DNA of 24,445 nucleotides, taken from NCBI GenBank assembly GCA_947311795.1, contig CAMZLX010000139.1, positions 1 through 24,445 of the forward strand. Reading direction: 5' to 3'. Source of the DNA: an uncultured Zetaproteobacteria bacterium (GTDB taxonomy: Bacteria; Pseudomonadota; Zetaproteobacteria; Mariprofundales; Mariprofundaceae). Below are positions 8,531 to 16,390 of this stretch, one piece after another. How positions within the stretch are numbered: position 1 is the stretch's first letter; each line of letters begins with the position of its first letter. Below the pieces are notes generated by a model. That model searched no databases, had not been told where the DNA came from, and worked only from the letters and a program-made list of their open reading frames with translations. The translations under genes were made by a program, and so were the position numbers.

Positions 8531-9462
8531 GTTCCAAGTTGTTTTTTTATTAGTTTCAAAAGGGTTTCGTGTTCGCCACGTTGTGCATCAGGTGTTTGAT
8601 TGCGAAACCAAGTCCGCTGACGTTTGGCAAAGCGACGTGTTGCCGTAATACCATTTTCAATGGCCTGTTCTAAGGATATATCACCTTGCAGGTGGTCGAG
8701 CAGTTGTCTATAGCCCACCGCCCGCATCACAGGATGTGTTTCAGGTAATTCCAATGACTTCAGCCACTTTGTTTCCTCTAACCAACCCATAGCCATCATT
8801 TGCTGGAAACGCTCGGCTATGCGCGCTCTAAGCTTGTCCGTTGGCACGTCTAAGACAAACACTGGGCAATGCAATGTGGCTTTGGCTGCTTGGGTCACTT
8901 TATCTTGTTGCTTATGCCATGCCGATAAGGGTTTACCTGTGCTTTCATGCACGCATAAACCTCGAATAATACGTTGGGTATCGCCAAGTTCTAATCGGTT
9001 AGCCAATGCAATATCCACTTTTGCAAGTTGCGCGTGTAAATACGGCGTACCATGCTCTGTTTGTTGAGCTTCATAAAATGCACGAAGCCCTTCTTTTTCA
9101 GGTGGAATATCGGCAAACCCATGGGTCAATGCTTTGAGATACATACCTGTGCCGCCAACAATAATGGGAGTGTTACCCTGCTCATTTTCTTGCTGAATAA
9201 TTTGCTTGGCTGCATCTGCCCAAATTTGTGCATTCCAAATGTTTGAAGTGTCAGTGCAGTCAATCAAATGATGCCGCACTTGCGCTTGCTCTGCTTGACT
9301 GGCTTTGGATGTACCAATATCTAGACCACGGTACACCTGCATGGAATCGCATGAAACAATTGTTGTTTGGTGTTCTAGCGCCAAATCTAGGGCTAGTGCA
9401 GATTTCCCAGTTCCCGTTGCCCCAACCAAAGCTATCGCTTTTAGAGGCTTGCTTTGGTTCAT
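8521..9462 (-). CDS. miaA: tRNA dimethylallyltransferase MiaA
   Basis: MiaA transfers a dimethylallyl group to N6 of A37 in tRNAs that read codons starting with U. The 313 residues match the family length. The P-loop GATGTGKS is at residues 14-21, followed by the substrate-binding CDSMQVYRGLDIGT stretch at about 38-51, then IVGGTGMYLKAL. The C-terminal half has the AVGYRQL and RRFAKRQRTWFRNQ motifs. All expected motifs are present. The gene starts 3 nt after the yajQ stop and ends inside the AraC-type gene. In many gammaproteobacteria miaA is next to hfq; no hfq is seen here. Confidence 0.97.
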   Translation of the reverse strand: MNQSKPLKAIALVGATGTGKSALALDLALEHQTTIVSCDSMQVYRGLDIGTSKASQAEQAQVRHHLIDCTDTSNIWNAQIWADAAKQIIQQENEQGNTPIIVGGTGMYLKALTHGFADIPPEKEGLRAFYEAQQTEHGTPYLHAQLAKVDIALANRLELGDTQRIIRGLCVHESTGKPLSAWHKQQDKVTQAAKATLHCPVFVLDVPTDKLRARIAERFQQMMAMGWLEETKWLKSLELPETHPVMRAVGYRQLLDHLQGDISLEQAIENGITATRRFAKRQRTWFRNQTPDAQRGEHETLLKLIKKQLGTCT

Positions 9463-9465
9463 AAG

Positions 9466-9951
9466 CTAATCTCTGAAGTTGGTAAAGTGTAGGGGTCTAT
9501 CCGCATCCATTTCACGTACCAATGCCATAGCGGCTTGTAAGTCATCGCGCTTTTTTCCTGTAACCCGCACCTGTTCGCCTTGAATCGCAGCTTGCACCTT
9601 CATTTTTTCTTGTTTAATCAATTTTACAATTTTCTTGGCAAGCTCTTTGTCCACCCCTTGTTTAATGGTTAACACTTGGCGCTTGGTATCACCCGATGCA
9701 TTTTCAGGGTCACCATATTCCAAGGATTTAGGGTCTAGCTTACGGCGCACCATCTTGGTACGTAAAATCTCGCAAACGGTGTTCAGGTTATTCACATCAT
9801 CACCGACAAGCTTAACCACACCATCAGCAAGCTCAATCGATGCTTGGCTATGTTTAAAGTCATATCGCGTAGTGATTTCTTTGCGCACCTGATTCACAGC
9901 ATTATCCATCTCTTGCATATCAATTTCACACACAATATCAAAACTTGGCAT
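9466..9951 (-). CDS. yajQ: YajQ family nucleotide-binding protein
   Basis: A 161-residue UPF0234/YajQ protein. The start (MPSFDIVCEIDMQEMDNAVNQ) and the TRYDFKHS segment are hallmarks, as is the RQVLTIKQGVDKELAKKIVKLIK region. YajQ folds as two RNP-like halves. Members bind nucleotides, and in Xanthomonas and Pseudomonas a YajQ protein has been reported to bind cyclic di-GMP and act with a transcription factor; whether this one does so is unknown. A ribosome site (GAAGGG) lies about 10 nt before the ATG. It is placed 24 nt after the third pilus ATPase gene and 3 nt before miaA in the same direction, so a shared transcript is likely. Confidence 0.96.
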   Translation of the reverse strand: MPSFDIVCEIDMQEMDNAVNQVRKEITTRYDFKHSQASIELADGVVKLVGDDVNNLNTVCEILRTKMVRRKLDPKSLEYGDPENASGDTKRQVLTIKQGVDKELAKKIVKLIKQEKMKVQAAIQGEQVRVTGKKRDDLQAAMALVREMDADRPLHFTNFRD

Positions 9952-9975
9952 ATTTATTTGATTCCCTTCAAAAAA

Positions 9976-11073
9976 TTAAACTTCAACATCTCTACCCATG
10001 CGCATCACAAAATCTTCCTGTTGCACTGCGCTGACAAGTGCTTCTTCATATTCAATCATATCTTTTTCAACCATCTGTTGTAAATGCTGGTCAAAGCTTT
10101 GGCTGCCATAAATCGTGGTTCCTTCCTCAATCGCTTTAGGAATGTCACCAAAACGGTTTTCTAGAATATAGTGTCGAATCACTGAGTTACAAATTAAAAT
10201 TTCAAGTGCTGCGATGCGACCTTTATCATCTTTTCGTGGTAATAATTTTTGTACAATAATTGCACGTAGATTCTGCCCCAACCGCTCTCGAATTGCGTCT
10301 TGTTCATCCAAGCCAAATGCCGACATCAAACGTTGAATCGTTCCTACAGCAGTTGTTGCATGCACAGTCACCATCACCAAATGCCCTGTTTCAGAGGCTT
10401 GCAGTGCCAATTGGATCACTTCTCTATCTCGAGCCTCGCCAGCAACAATCACATCGGGTGCTTCGCGCAAAGCATCGGACAACCCATCTGCATATGTATC
10501 AACATCTTCGCCCAGCTGTCGCTGACACACTGTACCTTTTTTGGTTGTGTTATAGCGAAACTCCATGGGATCTTCAATGGTTATCACATGTACTGGCCTA
10601 CATGATATAATGTGATCCAGCATAGTTGCCATCGTCGTCGATTTGCCTGAACCTGTTGCTCCTGCAATAATAATTAATCCATTTCGGTTGTTGGTAATTT
10701 CTCGAATCACTGGAGGTAAATGCAACTCCTCAAAGCTGGGTATGTTCTTCGGAATAATCCTCGCCACAATACCAAAATTACCGTTGGTTTTCATGACATG
10801 AATACGAAAATGCGCCACATTTTCCAATGAATAATGAAAATCCAAACTTTTATGTTTTTCCACATCAACAAACTCATGGTGATCGCGTAACATATGTTTA
10901 ATCATGCCTTTGACTTGCTCCCTATTTTGCACAGGGATTTGTTCTGGAGAAACGGTAATTACAGCACCATTGATGCGCATGCGCACTCTATCATCCGTAC
11001 GAACAATCAAATCTGACGCACCATGTTTATTGGCAGCCAACAATAAATCATCAATCACATGCCAATCACTCAT
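9976..11073 (-). CDS. Third PilT/PilU-family type IV pilus ATPase
   Basis: A 365-residue hexameric secretion-type ATPase of the PilT/PilU family. The N-terminal PAS-like domain (ASDLIV, RMRINGAVITV) precedes the RecA-like core: Walker A GATGSGKST at 138-146, Asp box VITIEDPMEF near 163-172, Walker B APDVIVAGEARD at about 205-216 with the glutamate kept, and His box TGHLVMVTVHAT near 229-240. The catalytic residues therefore look intact. The AIRNLIRE motif that matters in PilT is replaced here by VIRHYILE, and the PilU C-terminal extension is absent, so it is neither canonical PilT nor PilU. A good ribosome site (AAGGAG) precedes the ATG. It lies 19 nt after pilU. It may tune pilus retraction or serve another filament system; the role is inferred. 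Confidence 0.88.
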   Translation of the reverse strand: MSDWHVIDDLLLAANKHGASDLIVRTDDRVRMRINGAVITVSPEQIPVQNREQVKGMIKHMLRDHHEFVDVEKHKSLDFHYSLENVAHFRIHVMKTNGNFGIVARIIPKNIPSFEELHLPPVIREITNNRNGLIIIAGATGSGKSTTMATMLDHIISCRPVHVITIEDPMEFRYNTTKKGTVCQRQLGEDVDTYADGLSDALREAPDVIVAGEARDREVIQLALQASETGHLVMVTVHATTAVGTIQRLMSAFGLDEQDAIRERLGQNLRAIIVQKLLPRKDDKGRIAALEILICNSVIRHYILENRFGDIPKAIEEGTTIYGSQSFDQHLQQMVEKDMIEYEEALVSAVQQEDFVMRMGRDVEV

Positions 11074-11092
11074 AAAAACTCCTTAGACGACT

Positions 11093-12247
11093 TTAAATAG
11101 AAAGTCCGTGCCCTTTGGTCGAAAGCTGTTCTAGTCTATTACCAGTCTCCCCATCTGTTGATTCAAGCCTGGACATCTTCATACTCAAACGCAAATCATT
11201 AACAGCATCTGCATTTTTCAAAGCTTCATCTTCTTCGATTTTCCTATCTTTCCAAAGCTTCAATAGCGCTTGATCAAAAGTATTCATACCATAATTACCA
11301 CCATTCATCATGGTTTCTTTAATGCCCATAATATCCCAATTGGTAATTTGGTCTGCCACACGTGCCGTATTGATCAAAATCTCGGTAGCTACTGTGCGTC
11401 CACCGTCAACGGTACGTACCAAACGCTGTGATAAAATCGCTTTCATATTCATCGCAAGGTTTAATTGCACCTGCAAGTGTAACTCTTCAGGAAAAAAGTT
11501 GCGAATTCGTTCCAAAGCTTGGTTGGAATTGTTGGCGTGAAGTGTTGCTACACATACATGACCTGTTTCTGCAAATTCCAGTGCGTGCTCCATGGTTTCT
11601 CTATCTCGGATTTCGCCTACTAAAATCAAATCTGGTGCTTGTCGCAGTGCGTTCTTAAGTGCGTGTTGAAAGTCTAAAGTATCCGTTCCCACTTCGCGTT
11701 GGGTAACCACCGATTTATGATGTTGATGTACAAACTCAATCGGGTCTTCAATCGTGATAATATGACCCGCAGCATTTTTATTTCTATGGTCAATCATCGC
11801 AGCCAGTGAGGTTGATTTACCTGAACTGGTCGCACCCACCATAATCACCAAACCGCGTTTATTCATAATAATGTCTTTGAACACTTGTGGAAGGTTCAAA
11901 TCATCAATGGTGGGCACATCTGTAGTGATTTTACGAATCACCATACCTACATCACCGCGTTGGCGGAAAATATTAACACGAAACCGACCCATGCCATCGT
12001 AAGCAATCGCAAGATTCATTTCCATATTCTCTGAAAATTCTGACTTTTGTTTTTCCGACATCGTAGAGTTAGCAAGTTGTTCACACTGCACAGCAGAGAG
12101 AGGAGGTTGTTTTAAAGGCACAACCTTAGAGTTAATCCGATATGACGGCGGCATTTCTGAGGTAATGTACAAATCAGATGCATCTTGTTTAACCATCACT
12201 TGCAACAACTGTTTAATTGAAATTTTTTGTTCTGCTACTAAACTCAT
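11093..12247 (-). CDS. pilU: Type IV pilus retraction ATPase PilU
   Basis: PilU is a PilT paralog that assists retraction of type IVa pili at the inner membrane, usually dependent on PilT. The 384-residue protein has the PilU-type Walker A GATSSGKST (138-146), Asp box ITIEDPIEF near 164-172, Walker B APDLILVGEIRD near 204-215 and His box TGHVCVATLHAN. The C-terminal part has the PilU-typical GMNTFDQALLKLW and ALKNADAVNDLRL segments, then a short polar tail. It lies 6 nt downstream of pilT, the common proteobacterial order. No clear ribosome site precedes the ATG apart from a GGTGGG at the end of pilT, so translational coupling is possible. Confidence 0.95.
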   Translation of the reverse strand: MSLVAEQKISIKQLLQVMVKQDASDLYITSEMPPSYRINSKVVPLKQPPLSAVQCEQLANSTMSEKQKSEFSENMEMNLAIAYDGMGRFRVNIFRQRGDVGMVIRKITTDVPTIDDLNLPQVFKDIIMNKRGLVIMVGATSSGKSTSLAAMIDHRNKNAAGHIITIEDPIEFVHQHHKSVVTQREVGTDTLDFQHALKNALRQAPDLILVGEIRDRETMEHALEFAETGHVCVATLHANNSNQALERIRNFFPEELHLQVQLNLAMNMKAILSQRLVRTVDGGRTVATEILINTARVADQITNWDIMGIKETMMNGGNYGMNTFDQALLKLWKDRKIEEDEALKNADAVNDLRLSMKMSRLESTDGETGNRLEQLSTKGHGLSI

Positions 12248-12253
12248 AATAAT

Positions 12254-13297
12254 TTACCCACCAAATAATTTTTTATTTTGTGCTTTTTCTAAGGCAGCTT
12301 CTTGTGTGATTTTTCGTTGCCTAACCAAATCTTGCAGGCACATATCCAAGGTTTGCATACCTTCTCGCTGCCCTGTTTGCATCACCGACACCATTTGCGC
12401 CAACTTGTTCTCGCGAATCAAATTGCGAATGGCAGGGTTACCCAGCATGATTTCATGGGCAGCTATCCGACTTTTTCCATCAGATGTCTTCAATAGGGTT
12501 TGTGAAACAACTGCGCGTAAGGATTCAGATAACATCGCTCGAACCATATCTTTTTCAGATGCTGGAAAAACATCAATAATCCTATCAATCGTTTTGGGGG
12601 CTGATGATGTATGCAATGTTCCAAACACCATATGCCCTGTTTCAGCAGCAGATAATGCAAGACTAATGGTTTCTAAATCGCGCATTTCACCCACAAGAAT
12701 AACATCAGGGTCTTCACGTAAAGCCCCTCTCAAAGCTGTGGCAAATGATTTGGTGTGAGGTCCAACCTCACGTTGAGAAATTAAACAACTTTTACTTTGA
12801 TGAACAAACTCAATCGGGTCTTCAACAGTTAAGATATGCCCTTTTTCTAGTTGGTTGCGATAGTCCAGCATGGCTGCAAGCGTGGTTGACTTACCTGAAC
12901 CTGTGGGGCCTGTAACCAAACAAATACCCCGCGGCATCATGGCTAGCTCTTTAAAAAGTTCAGGAGCATTCAGTTGTTCTAAGGTCAAAATCTCTGTTGG
13001 AATCGTCCTGAAAACCGCAGACATACCCCGGTTCTGCCAAAAACAGTTTACACGAAAACGCGCTATATCACCCAAGGCGAATGAAAAGTCCAAATCAAGA
13101 AACTCTTCAAAATGTTTACGTTGGTTATCATTCATGATGTCATACACCATGGTTTGCACTTGTTTATCTTCAATCGCTGGCATTTTAATTTTAGTCATAT
13201 CACCATTGATACGAATCATGGGGGCTTCACCTGCAGACACATGTAAATCCGATGCACCATTTTTCACTGCAAAAGCCAACAACTCAGAAATATCCAT
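12254..13297 (-). CDS. pilT: Type IV pilus retraction ATPase PilT
   Basis: PilT is the hexameric motor that depolymerises type IVa pili for twitching, DNA uptake and adhesion. The 347-residue protein opens with MDISELLAFAVKNGASDLHV, typical of PilT. Walker A GPTGSGKST is at 130-138, Asp box LTVEDPIEF at about 157-164, Walker B DPDVILVGEMRD at about 197-207, His box GHMVFGTLHT at 221-230, and the C-terminal AIRNLIRE motif at 289-296. I chose the ATG at 13297 because GGGAG lies 5 nt before it; a GTG one codon earlier would be only 2 nt from that site. A sigma70-like promoter is predicted 37 nt upstream. It is the first gene of the run pilT-pilU-third ATPase-yajQ-miaA. Confidence 0.97.
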   Translation of the reverse strand: MDISELLAFAVKNGASDLHVSAGEAPMIRINGDMTKIKMPAIEDKQVQTMVYDIMNDNQRKHFEEFLDLDFSFALGDIARFRVNCFWQNRGMSAVFRTIPTEILTLEQLNAPELFKELAMMPRGICLVTGPTGSGKSTTLAAMLDYRNQLEKGHILTVEDPIEFVHQSKSCLISQREVGPHTKSFATALRGALREDPDVILVGEMRDLETISLALSAAETGHMVFGTLHTSSAPKTIDRIIDVFPASEKDMVRAMLSESLRAVVSQTLLKTSDGKSRIAAHEIMLGNPAIRNLIRENKLAQMVSVMQTGQREGMQTLDMCLQDLVRQRKITQEAALEKAQNKKLFGG

Positions 13298-13333
13298 CAC
13301 AACTCCCTTTACTTAACTAAAATCCCTATGCCC

Positions 13334-13362
13334 AGTGTAGAACGAATTCCCTTGGCTCGCAA
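13334..13362 (-). promoter_or_regulatory. Predicted sigma70-like promoter of the pilT operon
   Basis: On the minus strand a TTGCGA (-35, plus-strand positions 13357-13362) and a TACACT (-10, 13334-13339) are separated by 17 nt. They lie between the trmB stop (13379) and pilT, with the expected transcription start about 30 nt before the pilT ATG. The match to consensus is moderate. No clear terminator for the upstream trmB run was seen in the 81-nt gap, so read-through is possible. Confidence 0.4.
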
Positions 13363-13378
13363 GCAACGTTCATGACAA

Positions 13379-14080
13379 TCAATCTTTAATGTAGTGTAAA
13401 AATTGACTCTGCCTTCCCGCCTTCAGACCACGTTGCTCAAACTTGGTAAACACCCTATCTTCATCGCGCTCAATATAACCCGCATCGCCTGCCACATTGG
13501 TTAAACCTTCAGTGTTATCCAAAATATCCCGCATCCACTCTGCCAACTCAGGGATATCACTGGCTAGTTTAATAAAGCCACCTTGTTTTAAACGTGATAC
13601 AAGTAACAGCGCAAAATCTTTTTGGATGATTCTTCGTTTATGATGTCTGGCTTTGGGCCAAGGGTCGGGGTGGTTGATAAATATACCGTCCAACTGCCCT
13701 GCTTCCACTTGATGCTCCAAAACATACTGCGCTGGTAATTGCGTGATACGCGTGCGCTCAATAAAACCTGAATCTTCTAAACGCCCCACAGCTTTCGCGA
13801 CACCTGGCAAATAGATTTCAACACCCACCAGTGTCCAATCGTCATGTTTCTTTGCCATATCAACCAAGAAATCGCCATTACCAAAACCTATTTCTAAAAC
13901 AATGGGGCTGTTTTCAGGGATATTTGCCATGTTTAAGGTTTTATCTTTAGGCAAACCAATTTTAGGCAACCATTTGAGAAGCCTCGCTTCTTGCCCTGTG
14001 GTGACAAACCCATTTTTACGCCCATGGGTTCGCATTTCATGTTGAATAAATTGTTCTCTAAATTCAGCACTTAACCGCAT
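13379..14080 (-). CDS. trmB: tRNA (guanine46-N7)-methyltransferase TrmB
   Basis: TrmB places N7-methylguanosine at position 46 of tRNAs. The 233-residue protein has the SAM-binding motif VLEIGFGNGDF at 61-71, the acidic strand end GVEIY near 86-90, and the signature HPDPWPKARHHKRR at about 137-150, where most family members have FPDPWPKKRHHKRR. The TKFEQRG segment near the C-terminus is also typical. It starts 2 nt after the hslO stop and is the last gene of the nine-gene run that begins with mltB. Confidence 0.96.
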   Translation of the reverse strand: MRLSAEFREQFIQHEMRTHGRKNGFVTTGQEARLLKWLPKIGLPKDKTLNMANIPENSPIVLEIGFGNGDFLVDMAKKHDDWTLVGVEIYLPGVAKAVGRLEDSGFIERTRITQLPAQYVLEHQVEAGQLDGIFINHPDPWPKARHHKRRIIQKDFALLLVSRLKQGGFIKLASDIPELAEWMRDILDNTEGLTNVAGDAGYIERDEDRVFTKFEQRGLKAGRQSQFLHYIKD

Positions 14081-14082
14081 AT

Positions 14083-14907
14083 TTATTTCACTCCATTCAC
14101 ATTCACTTGCAGGCTTCGCTTACAATATTGGCACGAAAGCGTGACATCACCCTGCTCATCCGCAAGTTCGTCCAATGTCTCGCTCGCCATGTTGTCCAAC
14201 ACCTGTTTCATGCTCTCCGCAGAACATGAACAACGGTAAATATATTCATCACGCCCAACAATTTGACAACCTAAACTTGAAAAATGTTTCAGTAATTCAT
14301 CCACCGTTTCATCTTCAAAACATTGATTTGGAATTTTTGCCATACTTTCCACAGCCTTAAACCAATCGTTATCATCGCAACCTGGCATAGCCTCAATCAT
14401 CAGCGCCACATCACCATGCAACACCATGTCTGCTTCCACCTGAACCGACTGCGTTAGATAATGTAAAATATGCTCTGCCAACCAATCTGAATCATGCTGA
14501 ATAGTGGATACATAGGGTTGCCCAATACCCAAGTCTCTCACCGTAGACAACAGCATGGCTTTACCCATCCAAGCTGAAATACCATCCGCTTCAACGCATT
14601 GGCTCGTATGTTCATGCCATTGCACATAACCACGCACTGCCCCCGGGCGACATTCAGCCTGCATACGTTGAATGGGTGCCGCCTCATCTTTTGCATCCAA
14701 TTGCAAGACTTGGCGAACCCCACCTTTACTGATGCTCAACAACATGATGGATGACAAAAGCGTATGCCCAAACAATTGAGCAGGCGCACCTTCTAAGCCA
14801 TGGATAGATTCCGCTTCTTGAATGATATTTGAGCCTCGAATGATGGCACCACGCACCTTCACATCTGGCAATAAAAATCGAACAAGCTCATCTGCTACTT
14901 TAGCCAC
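14083..14907 (-). CDS. hslO: Redox-regulated chaperone Hsp33
   Basis: Hsp33 is a cytoplasmic holdase activated when oxidation releases zinc from four C-terminal cysteines. The 274-residue protein has these as C226 and C228 (CSC) and C259 and C262 (CQYC), a CXC-X30-CXXC arrangement that fits the family. The N-terminal domain contains VRGAIIRG and the GLEGAPAQLFGHTLLSSIMLL region. The start is GTG at 14907, supported by a GAGG 7 nt upstream; it lies 13 nt inside the end of the HAD gene. No ATG gives the conserved N-terminus. trmB follows after 2 nt. Confidence 0.95.
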   Translation of the reverse strand: MAKVADELVRFLLPDVKVRGAIIRGSNIIQEAESIHGLEGAPAQLFGHTLLSSIMLLSISKGGVRQVLQLDAKDEAAPIQRMQAECRPGAVRGYVQWHEHTSQCVEADGISAWMGKAMLLSTVRDLGIGQPYVSTIQHDSDWLAEHILHYLTQSVQVEADMVLHGDVALMIEAMPGCDDNDWFKAVESMAKIPNQCFEDETVDELLKHFSSLGCQIVGRDEYIYRCSCSAESMKQVLDNMASETLDELADEQGDVTLSCQYCKRSLQVNVNGVK

Positions 14908-15533
14908 TTGTAAACCTCATTTAATGAATGAAAACAGATGTTTGCACCACTACCTTCAAGCTCTTCTTCGGAGAAATAATGGGTTAAACCTAGACCAAAA
15001 CAACCCGCCCGTGACGCTGCTTTCATATCTGCTTCACCATCACCAACCATCACCGCTTTAGCTGCATCAATATCCAGTGCAGCACATGCAATCAACAAAG
15101 GTTCTGGGTCAGGTTTACTTGCCCGACCATCTTGTTTTCCAACCACAGCTTTAAAATATGATGACCAACCCAAAACATCCAATTGCGCTTCAGCTCTGTG
15201 TTGCCCTTTGCTTGTAACAACTGCAGTTGGGATTTGTTCAGACTGCAAAAAATTCAATAAGGTTTCTGCACCAGGCATCACCTGGACATTATCCAAATAG
15301 GTTAAGTCATGAATCGCAATAAAACGTTGAGTCGCTTCTTCTTTTTGCTCGCCAAACAGCGCTGTCATTGAGCAATCACCGCGCCCCGTGTGCCGCCGAA
15401 TATCTTGCTCGCTCATGGCAGGCAAGCCAAACTCAGCCAATGTTTGCTGCATAGCGCCCACAATAGGCTCAAATGCATCAATTAATGTGCCATCCAAATC
15501 CAACAATACACCATCAAATTCTTTTATGCGCAT
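14895..15533 (-). CDS. HAD-family phosphatase, phosphoglycolate phosphatase-like
   Basis: A 212-residue HAD hydrolase of subfamily IA. Motif I is DLDGT with D12 and D14, motif II is TS at 107-108, motif III is K140 before PDPEP, and motif IV is GDGEAD with D165 and D169. The cap domain lies between residues about 20 and 85. The overall look is that of Gph (phosphoglycolate phosphatase) or related sugar-phosphate and pyrophosphate phosphatases; sequence does not fix the substrate. I chose the ATG at 15533 because the catalytic DLDGT then falls at residues 12-16, as expected. A longer frame upstream would lie inside dat and has no recognisable domain. It overlaps dat by 10 nt and hslO by 13 nt. 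Confidence 0.88.
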   Translation of the reverse strand: MRIKEFDGVLLDLDGTLIDAFEPIVGAMQQTLAEFGLPAMSEQDIRRHTGRGDCSMTALFGEQKEEATQRFIAIHDLTYLDNVQVMPGAETLLNFLQSEQIPTAVVTSKGQHRAEAQLDVLGWSSYFKAVVGKQDGRASKPDPEPLLIACAALDIDAAKAVMVGDGEADMKAASRAGCFGLGLTHYFSEEELEGSGANICFHSLNEVYKWLK

Positions 15534-16390
15534 GATTGGCGCAAATCCTCTAGTTGTTGCAGCAGTATGTTTCGCAACTTCTGACTGACTGCGCCCGGTT
15601 TTCCATTGCCAATAGGCTGTTGATTGATATAACACACAGGCAACACAGCATTGGTTGTGCTGCTCATCATACATTCGGTTACACCAACTTCATCCAATGA
15701 CCATTCTCGCTCTTGGATTTCAATGTTCACAGACTTCGCAGCCGCAAGCACCATATCTCGCGTAATCCCGCCAAGCACCTGATGGTCAAGCGGGTGCGTA
15801 ACCAACTTACCATCAATCACAGCAAAGATATTGGTCGCACAGCCTTCCAACACATGATTCTGCGTATCCAACCAAAAGGTTTCATCCACGCCCTGTTTTA
15901 CCGCTTCTTGTTTGCCCATCACACTGGCAAGCAAAGCAATGGATTTAATCTCACAATGTTTCCAACGAATATCAGGCAATGTGATACCTGTTGCGCCTGC
16001 TTGAAGCTTTTCATCACTGGGTTTGGGTAATTCGCGCACGGTAATCACCAATGTTGGTGCTAACTTCTGCTTCACGATATGTGAGCGCGGCGCAACGCCA
16101 CGTGTCACTTGAATATACACCATAGCATCATCAAAGGGGTTCTTCGCATACGCTTGCTGCACCAAAGCCTGCAGCTCATCCAAAGATTTGGGTAAATCAA
16201 TAGCGATGGCTTCACATGAGCGCTGCAAACGTTGCAAATGCGGCTCTAAATCAAGGTATGCCCCACCAAAACACGCCACCACTTCATATACACCATCGGC
16301 AAACTGAAACCCTCGGTCTTCAATATGCACATAAGCTTCATCCAAAGGCACAAAACCATTGTTCACATAAGCCATCAAAGGCTTGGTCAT
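15524..16390 (-). CDS. dat: D-amino-acid (D-alanine) aminotransferase
   Basis: A 288-residue fold-type IV PLP enzyme. The start (MTKPLMAYVNNGFVPLDEAYVHIEDRG), the FADGVYEVV segment, the probable PLP lysine K149 in CEIKSIALL, and the LEGCATNIFAV and LGGITRDMVL motifs all fit D-alanine aminotransferase (D-Ala plus 2-oxoglutarate to pyruvate plus D-Glu). Branched-chain aminotransferases and aminodeoxychorismate lyase are relatives. The start codon at 16390 overlaps the dacC stop as TAATG. Longer frames upstream lie inside dacC and are not expected. The pairing with a D-Ala carboxypeptidase gene suggests reuse of released D-alanine, which is inference. It overlaps the HAD gene by 10 nt. Confidence 0.9.
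   Translation of the reverse strand: MTKPLMAYVNNGFVPLDEAYVHIEDRGFQFADGVYEVVACFGGAYLDLEPHLQRLQRSCEAIAIDLPKSLDELQALVQQAYAKNPFDDAMVYIQVTRGVAPRSHIVKQKLAPTLVITVRELPKPSDEKLQAGATGITLPDIRWKHCEIKSIALLASVMGKQEAVKQGVDETFWLDTQNHVLEGCATNIFAVIDGKLVTHPLDHQVLGGITRDMVLAAAKSVNIEIQEREWSLDEVGVTECMMSSTTNAVLPVCYINQQPIGNGKPGAVSQKLRNILLQQLEDLRQSCA

Noticed and set aside
12165..12758. 197-codon plus-strand open frame across the pilU/pilT junction
   Set aside because: Antisense to two strongly conserved ATPase genes; cysteine-rich, low-meaning translation with no family resemblance.
13340..13371. GAACG/CGTTC inverted repeat between trmB and pilT
   Set aside because: Only 5 bp with a 22-nt loop; expected by chance. 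No terminator could be called here.
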